A stretch of DNA of 64,000 nucleotides. It comes from Fen-1298 sp050015675. Lineage in GTDB: Bacteria; Bacteroidota; Ignavibacteria; UBA10030. The DNA lies in NCBI GenBank assembly GCA_050015675.1, contig JBEKAY010000008.1, forward strand, positions 34,504 through 98,503, in the 5' to 3' direction. A program made the translations under genes and the position numbers. This document shows positions 1 through 8,415 of the stretch, in pieces. Each line of letters begins with the position of its first letter. The stretch's first letter is position 1. Below the pieces are notes generated by a model that was not told the origin of the DNA, did no database searches, and was given only the letters and a program-made list of their open reading frames with translations.

Positions 1-506
1 ATACAGGCAATACCAAGAACACCCGTACCAGTACCGAAATCGAGAACTTTCATTTGTGGCTCGAGAAATCGCTCAAGCAAGCTAAGACTTAATCGCGTTG
101 TTTCATGATGTCCTGTCCCGAAAGACATTTTTGGATCGATATGAAGAATCAATTTCTTGAAATGGCGCTTCGGTAACTTCTTCCAGGATGGCTTAATAAT
201 GATATGAGGCGTTGCCTCGACAATTCCTGTTTGATTTTCCCACTTTTTATTCCAGTTTTCTTCGCGCAATATTGAACCGGAGTATGAAAGATCAAGGGAG
301 GGAAACTCGGTCTTAAAATTTAATAGTGTTAATTCGAATTTATTTTTTAAGGTACTATTCCATTTTTGGTTAGGGATAATACATTGAAGATTCTTTTCTT
401 CCTGGACAAAACCCGTAAAGCCAATGAGAGCTAACAAGCCAATAAGTAAATCTTGATACTTTTCATCAATCCGAATGATTGCTTGAAACCACATTCGTTT
501 TTTCAT
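1..506 (-). CDS. prmA: Ribosomal protein L11 methyltransferase, 3' end cut by the window edge
   Basis: The reading frame starts at an ATG at 506 and runs off the left edge after about 168 codons. It contains the PrmA linker segment around DPKMSFGTGHHETTR and the SAM-binding motif I LDFGTGTGVLGIAC right at the edge. The family trimethylates ribosomal protein L11 in the cytoplasm. The start overlaps the stop of the upstream membrane-protein gene in an ATGA arrangement, so the two are probably translationally coupled. The C-terminal two fifths of the methyltransferase domain lies outside the window. Confidence 0.93.
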   Translation of the reverse strand, partial: MKKRMWFQAIIRIDEKYQDLLIGLLALIGFTGFVQEEKNLQCIIPNQKWNSTLKNKFELTLLNFKTEFPSLDLSYSGSILREENWNKKWENQTGIVEATPHIIIKPSWKKLPKRHFKKLILHIDPKMSFGTGHHETTRLSLSLLERFLEPQMKVLDFGTGTGVLGIAC

Positions 507-1192
507 GACGCAGTACTTTTCTTTGAAAGCTCATATTTCTTGAAAAGATCCTGAACCAGGTCTTCATTCATTTGGAGCCAGAATATCTGATCCTGATAAT
601 TCTCCTGCATCTTTCTGTCTGCTTTATTGTATTTCACATTCAGCAGATAAATTAACCATGTGAGTACACAGAAGGAGATCAGTCCTTGCTGTTCCACTAG
701 TGGAGCACCTGTAGCACTTTGAGATGCAAGACAAACGAGCGAAAGAATGGCAAACCAAAATGATGTTCGGCGTATTTGAATCATAATATGATATACGGTA
801 CCGAAGAAAAACACTTTTTCGTGAAATGCGGATGGAATAAAATGATTCAGAATATAAAAATACAACTGGCGAGCTTCGGCTTCGTTCAACATCTGTGTGG
901 CAGAGTGACGACGGGCAATATCTTGAAGGAATGCACTTGGCTGGTTTTCGATAAAAGCACGCCGTCGCTTGGTTGTTTCCTTCGCATACATTGTCAATCC
1001 GGAGGTAATGACAAGGAATAAAAACAGGATAATAAAATAACCATGATCGACGGGAAGAGGAATAAAGCGAGACAAAAAAGCGCAAAAGAACAAAGCGCAA
1101 AGCGAGGCAAAATAGAAACCAGGAACAAGAATACGAGTTGCTTCATACAATCCAAATGAAGATACGTTCGATTGATTCATAGTTTTACTCAT
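503..1192 (-). CDS. Membrane protein of unknown function, four predicted TM segments
   Basis: The 229-residue protein has hydrophobic stretches at about residues 22-43, 48-67, 143-160 and 167-185, with a charged loop between segments 2 and 3 and a charged C-terminal tail. I do not recognise the family. The start at 1192 has another in-frame ATG four codons later (MNQSN), so the exact start is uncertain. It overlaps the prmA start by four bases and is about 60 bp downstream of the PBP4 gene stop, so the minus-strand genes 2857 to 1 could be one transcript. No function is inferred. Confidence 0.7.
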   Translation of the reverse strand: MSKTMNQSNVSSFGLYEATRILVPGFYFASLCALFFCAFLSRFIPLPVDHGYFIILFLFLVITSGLTMYAKETTKRRRAFIENQPSAFLQDIARRHSATQMLNEAEARQLYFYILNHFIPSAFHEKVFFFGTVYHIMIQIRRTSFWFAILSLVCLASQSATGAPLVEQQGLISFCVLTWLIYLLNVKYNKADRKMQENYQDQIFWLQMNEDLVQDLFKKYELSKKSTAS

Positions 1193-1249
1193 GTATAGAA
1201 TATTGTGAATGAGAAAAGGAGATGATTTTGAGAATAGTCATTGCGTGTT

Positions 1250-2857
1250 CTATTTTGTCGGACCTTTTTGTGTGATCATCTTTCTACTGAATCCGGCGAG
1301 CATAGCGCCAATTTTATCTTGTACTTGACGATAATCAACAGCAGCAGTAATAAAATTCTGCATCATCATTGAAAATGCTAGCATCTCACCATCGCGAGTC
1401 TGAACATATCCAGATAAACAACTGACACCATTAAGAGTTCCTGTTTTAGCATGTAGATTGTTAGCAACTGGATAATTACTCATTCGATCTGTTAATGTTC
1501 CGTCAACACCGGCAACGGGAAGGGAATTATAGAACATCTGAAACAAGCGCGGTTGTTTCTTCATTGCAGCAAGAAATTGGACAAGTTGATCGGCACTTAG
1601 CAGATTATAACGGGAAACACCTGATCCATCAACAATAGAAAACTTCGCAGTGTCCATTCCCAAGATGGAAAGAAATCTTTTTTCTATAAACACTCCACTC
1701 TTTGCGGAGCCGGGGATGTTATTATTTAAAGCTCCTATAACTTTGAGTGTGTTTTCCGCAGAAAGATTATCGCTTTGTTTATTCATGTTTTCGATTACTT
1801 CTTTTATCGGTTGTAAGTGTTGCGCAATTTCATGTATTCCGTTTGGAACAGCATCGTTCATAACGTCTCCAAATACCGAAATGCCGGCACGTCGAAGAGA
1901 TTCTTTGAAGAGTGTCCCAGCATAGATTTCGGGACAGCGGAGAGATATTTTTTGCGTAACTCGATTATAAGGAAAAATATCTCCCTCGACTACTAAAGTA
2001 TTTCCATTGCTCAAGGATAGGCGCCTGACCCTCAATGGTATACGAATACTATCAAGAACAATTGTCGCCTTATTCAAGACTGTGACGAAATCGGTAATTG
2101 GTTCCAGAGAGACTGAAATATTCTTTAAATCTGTTGTGATGTTGATCCTGACGCAATTCTTATTGACAGAAAGTGCATTAATATATGGAGCATCAGGGTC
2201 AGACTCATCATCCCACGTCCAGCCGGCTCCCCAATAATTATCATCAAAAAAAGAATCATCAACTATGATATTATTTGCAATAGTGTTTATTCCAAGTTGA
2301 CGGACTGCAAAAGCCAAAGAATCTAAATCTAAAGTTGTTAAATTCGGATCACCATATCCTTTCAGGTAAATATTTTGGGCGACATCGCCATCTGTTGTAT
2401 TATCATCCACATACACAGAGGTTTTAAATTGATATCCTGTATCGAGCACAGATAAAGCGGCGGCAGATGTAATCAGTTTCATATTTGAAGCTGGGTTCAT
2501 CAGCGCTTTGCTCTCACGTTCAAAGAGAATCTTTCCACTATCGAGTGATACAACCTTGATGCTCGCATGTGCAGATACGAAAATGGAATCAGAAAGAATA
2601 GAGTTAATGTTGTTTTGCAGGATCTTCAATGGGTCTGGAGGAGAAATAACTGGAGGAGAGATAATTGGACGAGTTGCAACGCACCCAAGCAGTGTACCTG
2701 CAAGAATAAATATGAGAAGATAAATTCCATTAGAAAACTTACACGAAGTATTAGACACCGTGCCAGTGAAATATTGTATAATCGCGCGGCAAGCCGAAAG
2801 GTATTCTCTAACGGGATAAATTTGTTTTTTGTTGATCATAGACTGAATGAATTTCAT
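1250..2857 (-). CDS. dacB: D-alanyl-D-alanine carboxypeptidase/endopeptidase, PBP4 family
   Basis: A peptidase S13 (PBP4) protein that trims or cuts peptidoglycan cross-links in the periplasm. The three penicillin-binding motifs are present in order: SxxK as SNMK in NPASNMKLITSAAAL, the SDN motif in KQSDNLSAENTLK, and KTG in HAKTGTLNG. A hydrophobic segment ending in the lipobox-like LLGC suggests an outer-membrane lipoprotein, but about 45 residues precede it, which is unusual for a signal peptide. The frame opens with a TTG at 2878; I prefer the ATG at 2857, although neither has a clear ribosome-binding site. A much shorter mature start near the lipobox is possible. It is divergent from secA. 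Confidence 0.88.
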   Translation of the reverse strand: MKFIQSMINKKQIYPVREYLSACRAIIQYFTGTVSNTSCKFSNGIYLLIFILAGTLLGCVATRPIISPPVISPPDPLKILQNNINSILSDSIFVSAHASIKVVSLDSGKILFERESKALMNPASNMKLITSAAALSVLDTGYQFKTSVYVDDNTTDGDVAQNIYLKGYGDPNLTTLDLDSLAFAVRQLGINTIANNIIVDDSFFDDNYWGAGWTWDDESDPDAPYINALSVNKNCVRINITTDLKNISVSLEPITDFVTVLNKATIVLDSIRIPLRVRRLSLSNGNTLVVEGDIFPYNRVTQKISLRCPEIYAGTLFKESLRRAGISVFGDVMNDAVPNGIHEIAQHLQPIKEVIENMNKQSDNLSAENTLKVIGALNNNIPGSAKSGVFIEKRFLSILGMDTAKFSIVDGSGVSRYNLLSADQLVQFLAAMKKQPRLFQMFYNSLPVAGVDGTLTDRMSNYPVANNLHAKTGTLNGVSCLSGYVQTRDGEMLAFSMMMQNFITAAVDYRQVQDKIGAMLAGFSRKMITQKGPTK

Positions 2858-2965
2858 CTTAAAACGTCTAAAATGCAAGAACCGCTACAATTTGCGTTAC
2901 CTTGCTATCTCATCGAAAAATGAATATATTGACTACGAAATCTGCAAAATTATTGGGATGAAAGT

Positions 2966-5900
2966 ATGCTTCAATTCTTCAAGAATCTTTTTGGTTCTAA
3001 ACACGAGCGAGATGTAGAGGATTTATATCCCATAGTTGATGAGATCAATTCACACACCGCTTCACTCCAGCTACTTACCGACGAAGAACTTCGCGAAAAA
3101 ACTACAGAGTTTCGCCAGAGAATACACGAGCGGACCAAAGATATTGAAGATGAAATTGCACAAATCAAGGTGACTCTGAAGCAATCGCAATCCTTTGAAG
3201 AACATGAATCACTGTATTCCAAGATTGACGAACTGAATAAACGACTTGACGAGGAGATTGAAGCAGTCATGGATGAAATCCTCCCAGAAGCTTTTGCCGT
3301 TGTCAAAGATACATGTCGGCGACTTGTAGGACAAACTTGGGATGTTGCAGGCAATAAAGTTGTATGGGATATGGTACCATTTGATGTTCAACTGATGGGC
3401 GGGGTTGTTTTGCATAAGGGAAAAATTGCGGAAATGGCGACAGGTGAAGGAAAAACGCTTGTAGCCACGATGCCAACATATCTCAACGCGCTATCAGGAC
3501 GCGGCGTTCATATTGTTACCGTGAACGATTACCTTGCACTTCGTGATAGTTTGTGGATGGGCAAAGTATTTGAATTTTTAGGATTGAAGGTTGCTTGCAT
3601 TCTGCAAAACATGGATCCTCACCAGCGACGCATTCAATATGCTGCTGATATAACATACGGCACGAATAATGAGTTCGGCTTTGATTATCTTCGCGACAAT
3701 ATGGTTGTGAATGCAGAAGAAATGGTTCAGCGCCCCTATAACTACGCCATCGTAGATGAAGTGGATTCTGTGCTGATTGACGAAGCACGAACGCCTCTTA
3801 TTATTAGCGGGCCTGTAGCGAGTGAAGACCACAAGTTTGATGAAATGAAACCATATATCGAACGATTAGTCAGGGCACAGCAGAATTATGTCGCAAAGAT
3901 TACTTCTGAAGCAGAATTGTTCCTGCAACAAAACAGAGCTGAAGAAGCCGGTGTTCAGATGCTGCGGGCGCAACGCGGGCTGCCGAAGAATAAAAAACTT
4001 TTAAAACTTTTTGCCGAGCCATCGAACAAAACGCTCACGCAAAAAACCGAACATGAATATATGCAGGATCAAAGTGCAAGAATGCATGAGATTGACGATG
4101 AATTATATTTCAGCATTGATGAAAAATCACATCTCGTTGACCTCACAGAAAAAGGGAGAGAATTTCTTGCAAAAGAATATCCAGGCAATAATAAGGATTT
4201 GTTCATCATTCCTGACATTGGGACAGAATTAAGCATGATCGAAGGCGATGCATCGCTTTCGATCGAAGAAAAACAAAAGCGGAAAGACGACGCAAACAAA
4301 TTATTTGCAGATCGAAATGATCGAATTCACACCATCCATCAACTTCTGAAAGCATACGCTCTTTACGAGAAAGATGTTGAGTATGTTGTTTCCGAAGATG
4401 GCAAAATTATGATCGTGGATGAATTCACTGGCCGTCTTTTATCCGGGAGACGATATTCAGAAGGATTACATCAAGCTATAGAAGCGAAAGAAGGCGTCAA
4501 AGTAGAACGCGATACTCAAACACTCGCGACCGTAACACTTCAAAATTATTTTAGAATGTACAAGAAACTTGCCGGTATGACGGGTACAGCCGAAACAGAA
4601 GCGGGCGAATTCTATGATATTTACAAACTCGATGTTGTCGTCATTCCGACAAATCAACCTATGATTCGCGAAGATCATGATGACCAAGTTTTCAAGACGA
4701 GGCGAGAGAAATATAACGCAGTTATTGCTGAAATTGAAGAGATGCGAAAAATTCAGCGGCCTATATTAGTCGGAACCACTAGCGTCGATGTTTCAGAAAC
4801 AATCAGCCGTATGCTTAAGCGTAAAGGTATTCCACACAACGTATTGAACGCGAAACAGCATCAACGCGAAGCAGAAGTAGTTGCTCATGCCGGATTACCG
4901 GGCGCTGTAACAATTTCTACAAACATGGCTGGACGCGGCACAGATATCAAACTTGGTCCAGGAGTTAAAGATACAGGCGGATTGCATATTGTAGGAACCG
5001 AGCGTCATGAAGCGCGGCGCATTGATCGGCAATTACGCGGACGTGCAGGACGTCAAGGCGATCCTGGTTCATCACGATTTTATCTTTCTCTGGAAGACGA
5101 TTTAATGCGCTTGTTCGGCAGCGAGCGGATTGCAAAAATTATGGAACGGATGGGCTTGCAGGAAGGAGAAGTTATTCAGCATCCGATGATCACAAAGTCT
5201 GTTGAACGTGCCCAGCGAAAAGTTGAAGAGAACAACTACGGCATCCGCAAACGCTTGTTGGAATATGATAACGTGATGAACCAACAGCGTGAAGTAATTT
5301 ATGCCCGCAGGCGTCATGCGTTATTAGGTGAACATTTACGAGACGATATTTTTGACATGGTGCGGGATAGCATCGACAAATTGGTACAAGCATATTATTC
5401 CGAGGGCGATCTCGAGGGGCTTCGGAATGAAATCCGGGGGCGCTTCCTTACTGATTTGAATCTGACGCCGGAGCTGTTCCAAACACTTGGCGAAACGGGT
5501 GTTGCAGATGAAATCATAAAAGCGACGGAAGAATTTTATCGCCGTAAAGAGGAACAAATCGGCGCCGAATTCATGACGATGCTCGAAAAAATGGCGATGC
5601 TTCAAGTGATTGACAACAAGTGGCGGGATCACCTTCGCGAGATGGATGACCTTAAGGAAGGCATTCACTTACGCGGTTATGGACAGAAAGATCCGCTAGT
5701 TGAGTACAAAGGTGAAGCCTTTAAAATGTTTATTGAGTTAATGGAATTTATTGCAAGCGATGTGCTCAATATGGTTTTCAAATTATATCCAGAACGACCA
5801 GAGCAAATGCCAATGCAGCGCGGGCGACGGCAGACGCGCCATGAAGATATGGTATTGACTCACGACTCTGCAACAGGTGCGGGATTTGCTGCGAACAAAG

Positions 5901-6052
5901 AACCTGCCGCTTCCGGAGATGAACGGCAGAGAGCACAGGAACCTGCAAGCGGTCAGAGAGTACAGCAAATACGTGTTGGTCCTAAAACAGGAAGAAACGA
6001 ACCTTGCCCATGTGGAAGCGGCAAGAAGTATAAAAATTGTCACGGAGGATAA
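2966..6052 (+). CDS. secA: Preprotein translocase ATPase SecA
   Basis: A full-length 1028-residue SecA, the ATP-driven motor that pushes unfolded preproteins through SecYEG. Walker A ATGEGKTLVA lies near residue 160 and the DEAD-like box DEVDSVLIDEARTP follows. The nucleotide-binding fold 2 motif GRAGRQGDPG and a C-terminal SEC-C zinc-binding tail (CPCGSGKKYKNCHG) are also present. The length matches the long Bacteroidota-type SecA, which carries an insertion after the preprotein cross-linking region (about residues 300-390 here). The gene is transcribed away from dacB and is followed 29 bp later by the PII gene. Confidence 0.98.
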   Translation: MLQFFKNLFGSKHERDVEDLYPIVDEINSHTASLQLLTDEELREKTTEFRQRIHERTKDIEDEIAQIKVTLKQSQSFEEHESLYSKIDELNKRLDEEIEAVMDEILPEAFAVVKDTCRRLVGQTWDVAGNKVVWDMVPFDVQLMGGVVLHKGKIAEMATGEGKTLVATMPTYLNALSGRGVHIVTVNDYLALRDSLWMGKVFEFLGLKVACILQNMDPHQRRIQYAADITYGTNNEFGFDYLRDNMVVNAEEMVQRPYNYAIVDEVDSVLIDEARTPLIISGPVASEDHKFDEMKPYIERLVRAQQNYVAKITSEAELFLQQNRAEEAGVQMLRAQRGLPKNKKLLKLFAEPSNKTLTQKTEHEYMQDQSARMHEIDDELYFSIDEKSHLVDLTEKGREFLAKEYPGNNKDLFIIPDIGTELSMIEGDASLSIEEKQKRKDDANKLFADRNDRIHTIHQLLKAYALYEKDVEYVVSEDGKIMIVDEFTGRLLSGRRYSEGLHQAIEAKEGVKVERDTQTLATVTLQNYFRMYKKLAGMTGTAETEAGEFYDIYKLDVVVIPTNQPMIREDHDDQVFKTRREKYNAVIAEIEEMRKIQRPILVGTTSVDVSETISRMLKRKGIPHNVLNAKQHQREAEVVAHAGLPGAVTISTNMAGRGTDIKLGPGVKDTGGLHIVGTERHEARRIDRQLRGRAGRQGDPGSSRFYLSLEDDLMRLFGSERIAKIMERMGLQEGEVIQHPMITKSVERAQRKVEENNYGIRKRLLEYDNVMNQQREVIYARRRHALLGEHLRDDIFDMVRDSIDKLVQAYYSEGDLEGLRNEIRGRFLTDLNLTPELFQTLGETGVADEIIKATEEFYRRKEEQIGAEFMTMLEKMAMLQVIDNKWRDHLREMDDLKEGIHLRGYGQKDPLVEYKGEAFKMFIELMEFIASDVLNMVFKLYPERPEQMPMQRGRRQTRHEDMVLTHDSATGAGFAANKEPAASGDERQRAQEPASGQRVQQIRVGPKTGRNEPCPCGSGKKYKNCHGG

Positions 6053-6081
6053 TAGGAATCTGCTATGTGGAGCATTGTGCG

Positions 6082-6420
6082 ATGAAAAAAATTGAAGCGA
6101 TTATTCGGCCATTCAAAGTGGAAGACGTGCATGCAGCATTATCCGAGATCGGCGTCAAAGGTATGACATTGACTGAAGTCAAGGGATATGGCAGACAAAA
6201 AGGACATACTGAAGTCTATCGGGGCGCAGAATACAAAGTCGATTTTCTGCCGAAGATCAAACTAGAAGTGATAGTAAAGGATTCGATGCTGGATCAAGTT
6301 CTTTCGACAATTGTCAAGGTAACGAAGAGTGGACAGGTAGGAGATGGAAAAATATTTATTTCGCCTGTGTTAGATGTTATTAGAATTAGAACTGAAGAGT
6401 CGGGTGAAGATGCTGTGTGA
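6082..6420 (+). CDS. glnB: Nitrogen regulatory protein PII
   Basis: A 112-residue PII signal protein, the same length as E. coli GlnB. It senses 2-oxoglutarate and ATP/ADP and controls nitrogen-metabolism targets. The T-loop QKGHTEVYRGAEYKVDF carries Tyr51, the classic uridylylation site, and the B-loop KSGQVGDGKIF is intact. The ATG at 6082 has GGAG about nine bases upstream; an in-frame start at 6037 would overlap secA and add 15 residues foreign to the family. No amtB or glnA lies next to it, so it is an orphan PII after secA. A strong terminator follows. Confidence 0.95.
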   Translation: MKKIEAIIRPFKVEDVHAALSEIGVKGMTLTEVKGYGRQKGHTEVYRGAEYKVDFLPKIKLEVIVKDSMLDQVLSTIVKVTKSGQVGDGKIFISPVLDVIRIRTEESGEDAV

Positions 6421-6465
6421 TTATAGTAAATCGAATCGATAGATAATTTTATTATGCATCCATTG

Positions 6466-6500
6466 AGCGTTCTGTCAATAAATTGACTGAGCGCTTTTTT
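6466..6500 (+). terminator. Intrinsic terminator between glnB and era
   Basis: Bases 6466-6479 (AGCGTTCTGTCAAT) pair with 6482-6495 (ATTGACTGAGCGCT) with one G-T wobble, one mismatch and a two-base loop, followed by a run of T from 6495 to 6500. This is a textbook Rho-independent terminator for glnB. It ends only ten bases before the era ATG. Confidence 0.85.
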
Positions 6501-6510
6501 GTCAAGAAAG

Positions 6511-7422
6511 ATGGAAACAAGAAAACCAAATTTTAAAGCCGGCTACGTTGCTATTATCGGCGAACCAAACGTTGGGAAATCCACGCTTTTAAATGCTCTA
6601 TTGGAGCAAAAGATTTCAATCGTTACAAATAAACCTCAGACCACTCGTCAACGTGTGCTCGGAATTCTTAGCAGAGAAGATGCGCAGATTGTTTTTTTTG
6701 ATACACCGGGATTGCTTAAGCCAAAATATCTTCTGCACAAAGAAATGCTAAAGAGTGCCGAAACCGCACTTGCAGAAGCAGATGTTGTTCTCGCAATGAC
6801 ACAAACATCATGCGGAATCGAATTACCGTTAGAAGTAAGCGAACGGATTATCCAGTTGTGCAAAGAAAAACCTGTACTTCTTTTAATTAACAAAGTGGAC
6901 AAAATAAATAAAGCTGATTTATTACCGGTTATAGAAACATTCGCTAAATCAAATTATTTCAAAGAGATTATTCCTATTTCAGCTTTGCGAAATGATAATT
7001 TGGATGCCATAGTACAATCGTTAATTACGTACTTACCGGAACATGAAGCTTTTTACCCTCCAGATATCGTAAGCGAATCACCTGAGCGGTTCTTCGTTGC
7101 AGAATTTATAAGAGAGCAATTGTTTGAAAAGTTTAGCGAAGAGATTCCGTACTCCACAGCGGTAGAGATTCGTGAATTCAAAGAACGAGAGACAGGGAAA
7201 GCTCTCATCAGCGCCGACATTATCGTAGAACGCGATTCACAAAAGGGAATAATCATCGGCAAGAAAGGGGAGACGCTTAAGAGTGTAGGAACATCTGCAC
7301 GAATCCAGATAGAGGAATTTCTACAACGCCCTGTATTCCTTGAACTTCGTGTGAAAGTGAAGGAAAAGTGGCGAGAGAGTGAAGCTATGTTGCGCCAACT
7401 CGGTTATAACAGTAAGAAATAA
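6511..7422 (+). CDS. era: GTPase Era, 30S ribosome assembly factor
   Basis: A 303-residue Era with the G1 motif GEPNVGKS, G3 DTPG, G4 NKVD and G5-like SAL in the GTPase domain, followed by a C-terminal KH domain with IIIGKKGETLKSVG. Era binds 16S rRNA and helps mature the small subunit. The frame also opens at a TTG at 6499, but that codon lies inside the T-run of the preceding terminator. I therefore choose the ATG at 6511, which has only a weak AAGAAAG upstream. The stop is immediately followed by the transporter frame. Confidence 0.95.
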   Translation: METRKPNFKAGYVAIIGEPNVGKSTLLNALLEQKISIVTNKPQTTRQRVLGILSREDAQIVFFDTPGLLKPKYLLHKEMLKSAETALAEADVVLAMTQTSCGIELPLEVSERIIQLCKEKPVLLLINKVDKINKADLLPVIETFAKSNYFKEIIPISALRNDNLDAIVQSLITYLPEHEAFYPPDIVSESPERFFVAEFIREQLFEKFSEEIPYSTAVEIREFKERETGKALISADIIVERDSQKGIIIGKKGETLKSVGTSARIQIEEFLQRPVFLELRVKVKEKWRESEAMLRQLGYNSKK

Positions 7423-7434
7423 TTGAAACAACAA

Positions 7435-8352
7435 ATGTCGCTTCGTCTAAAAGTATTGCTCGGCTTTGCTGTCATTTGCCTTATTTGGGGATCATCGTGG
7501 GCGGCAGTGAAAATTGATATCGAATCAATCCCTCCACTTCTTTCTCTTGGAATTCGTTTTACTCTTGCAAGTATTATCCTCGGATTGATTGTTTTTATGA
7601 AACGTCTTACAGTACCAAGGGAAAAAAAGTTTTGGATGCTGGTACTCATTATGTTTTCAACGTCGTTCACAGTTCCATTTGTACTTATTTATTGGGCGCA
7701 ACTTAAAGTGGGTTCTGGACTTGCCTCTGTTCTCTTTGCTACTTATCCTTTTTGGGTTGCAATAGTCTCACATTTTCTGCTTCCAAGCGAAAAAATCACA
7801 CCTGCTAGAATAATTGGAATAGTGATCGGATTTCTTGGTGTGATATTTATCTTCAATAATGGATTTTCTGATGTCAGTATCAGAATGTTTTATGGTATGG
7901 CAGCTATCATCGTGGGTTCAATCATTCAGGCGTTTGGCTTAGTATACCTTCGTCGATTAGGCGAAAATGCACATCCTGTAACGCTAAATTTCTGTTCGAT
8001 GTCTTTGAGTGCATTGCCATTATTTGTAGCGAGTTTTATTTTTGAAGATTATTCAAACTTATTTTTCAATGCAAGTACTATTGGATCCCTCTTATATCTT
8101 TCCATTTTCTGCACCGTAATTACATTTGTGATTTACTTCTGGCTCGTGAAACACGTTGAAGTTGTTATTCTATCTCTTTCAGCATTCATTACACCGGTCA
8201 TGGCTGTCGTTATAGGTATTATATTGCTGGGAGAAAAAATCACAGATGATGTGTACATAGGATCAACACTGGTCTTGATCGGTGTTGCATTTGCAACGAT
8301 AGGTGATATCTTTGCTCTTTATCGTCGAGGAGCCGCAAAAGGATATCTTTGA
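7435..8352 (+). CDS. EamA/DMT-family transporter
   Basis: About 305 residues made of ten hydrophobic segments in two homologous halves, the EamA (drug/metabolite transporter) layout. The first half carries the family signature CLIWGSSWAAVKI, and the end of the second half has GIILLGEKITDDVYIGSTLVLIGV. Substrates of this family range from amino acids to metabolites and cannot be inferred here. A TTG directly after the era stop (7423) is an alternative start four codons upstream. It is probably co-transcribed with era. Confidence 0.88.
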   Translation: MSLRLKVLLGFAVICLIWGSSWAAVKIDIESIPPLLSLGIRFTLASIILGLIVFMKRLTVPREKKFWMLVLIMFSTSFTVPFVLIYWAQLKVGSGLASVLFATYPFWVAIVSHFLLPSEKITPARIIGIVIGFLGVIFIFNNGFSDVSIRMFYGMAAIIVGSIIQAFGLVYLRRLGENAHPVTLNFCSMSLSALPLFVASFIFEDYSNLFFNASTIGSLLYLSIFCTVITFVIYFWLVKHVEVVILSLSAFITPVMAVVIGIILLGEKITDDVYIGSTLVLIGVAFATIGDIFALYRRGAAKGYL

Positions 8353-8415
8353 GCTATTTTAAGGTTGATGTCATTAATCGTGATGTCTTGTTTATGTTAG
8401 AATCACAATATATTT

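Noticed and set aside
624..1100. Second minus-strand frame of 158 codons inside the first membrane protein gene
   Set aside because: It overlaps the 229-residue frame completely, is rich in Ser/Arg/Cys with no pattern, and lacks a supported start.
2929..2958. TTGACT followed by AT-rich sequence as the secA promoter
   Set aside because: The -35-like box is there, but no convincing -10 fits between it and the start at 2966, and promoters of this phylum differ from the E. coli consensus.
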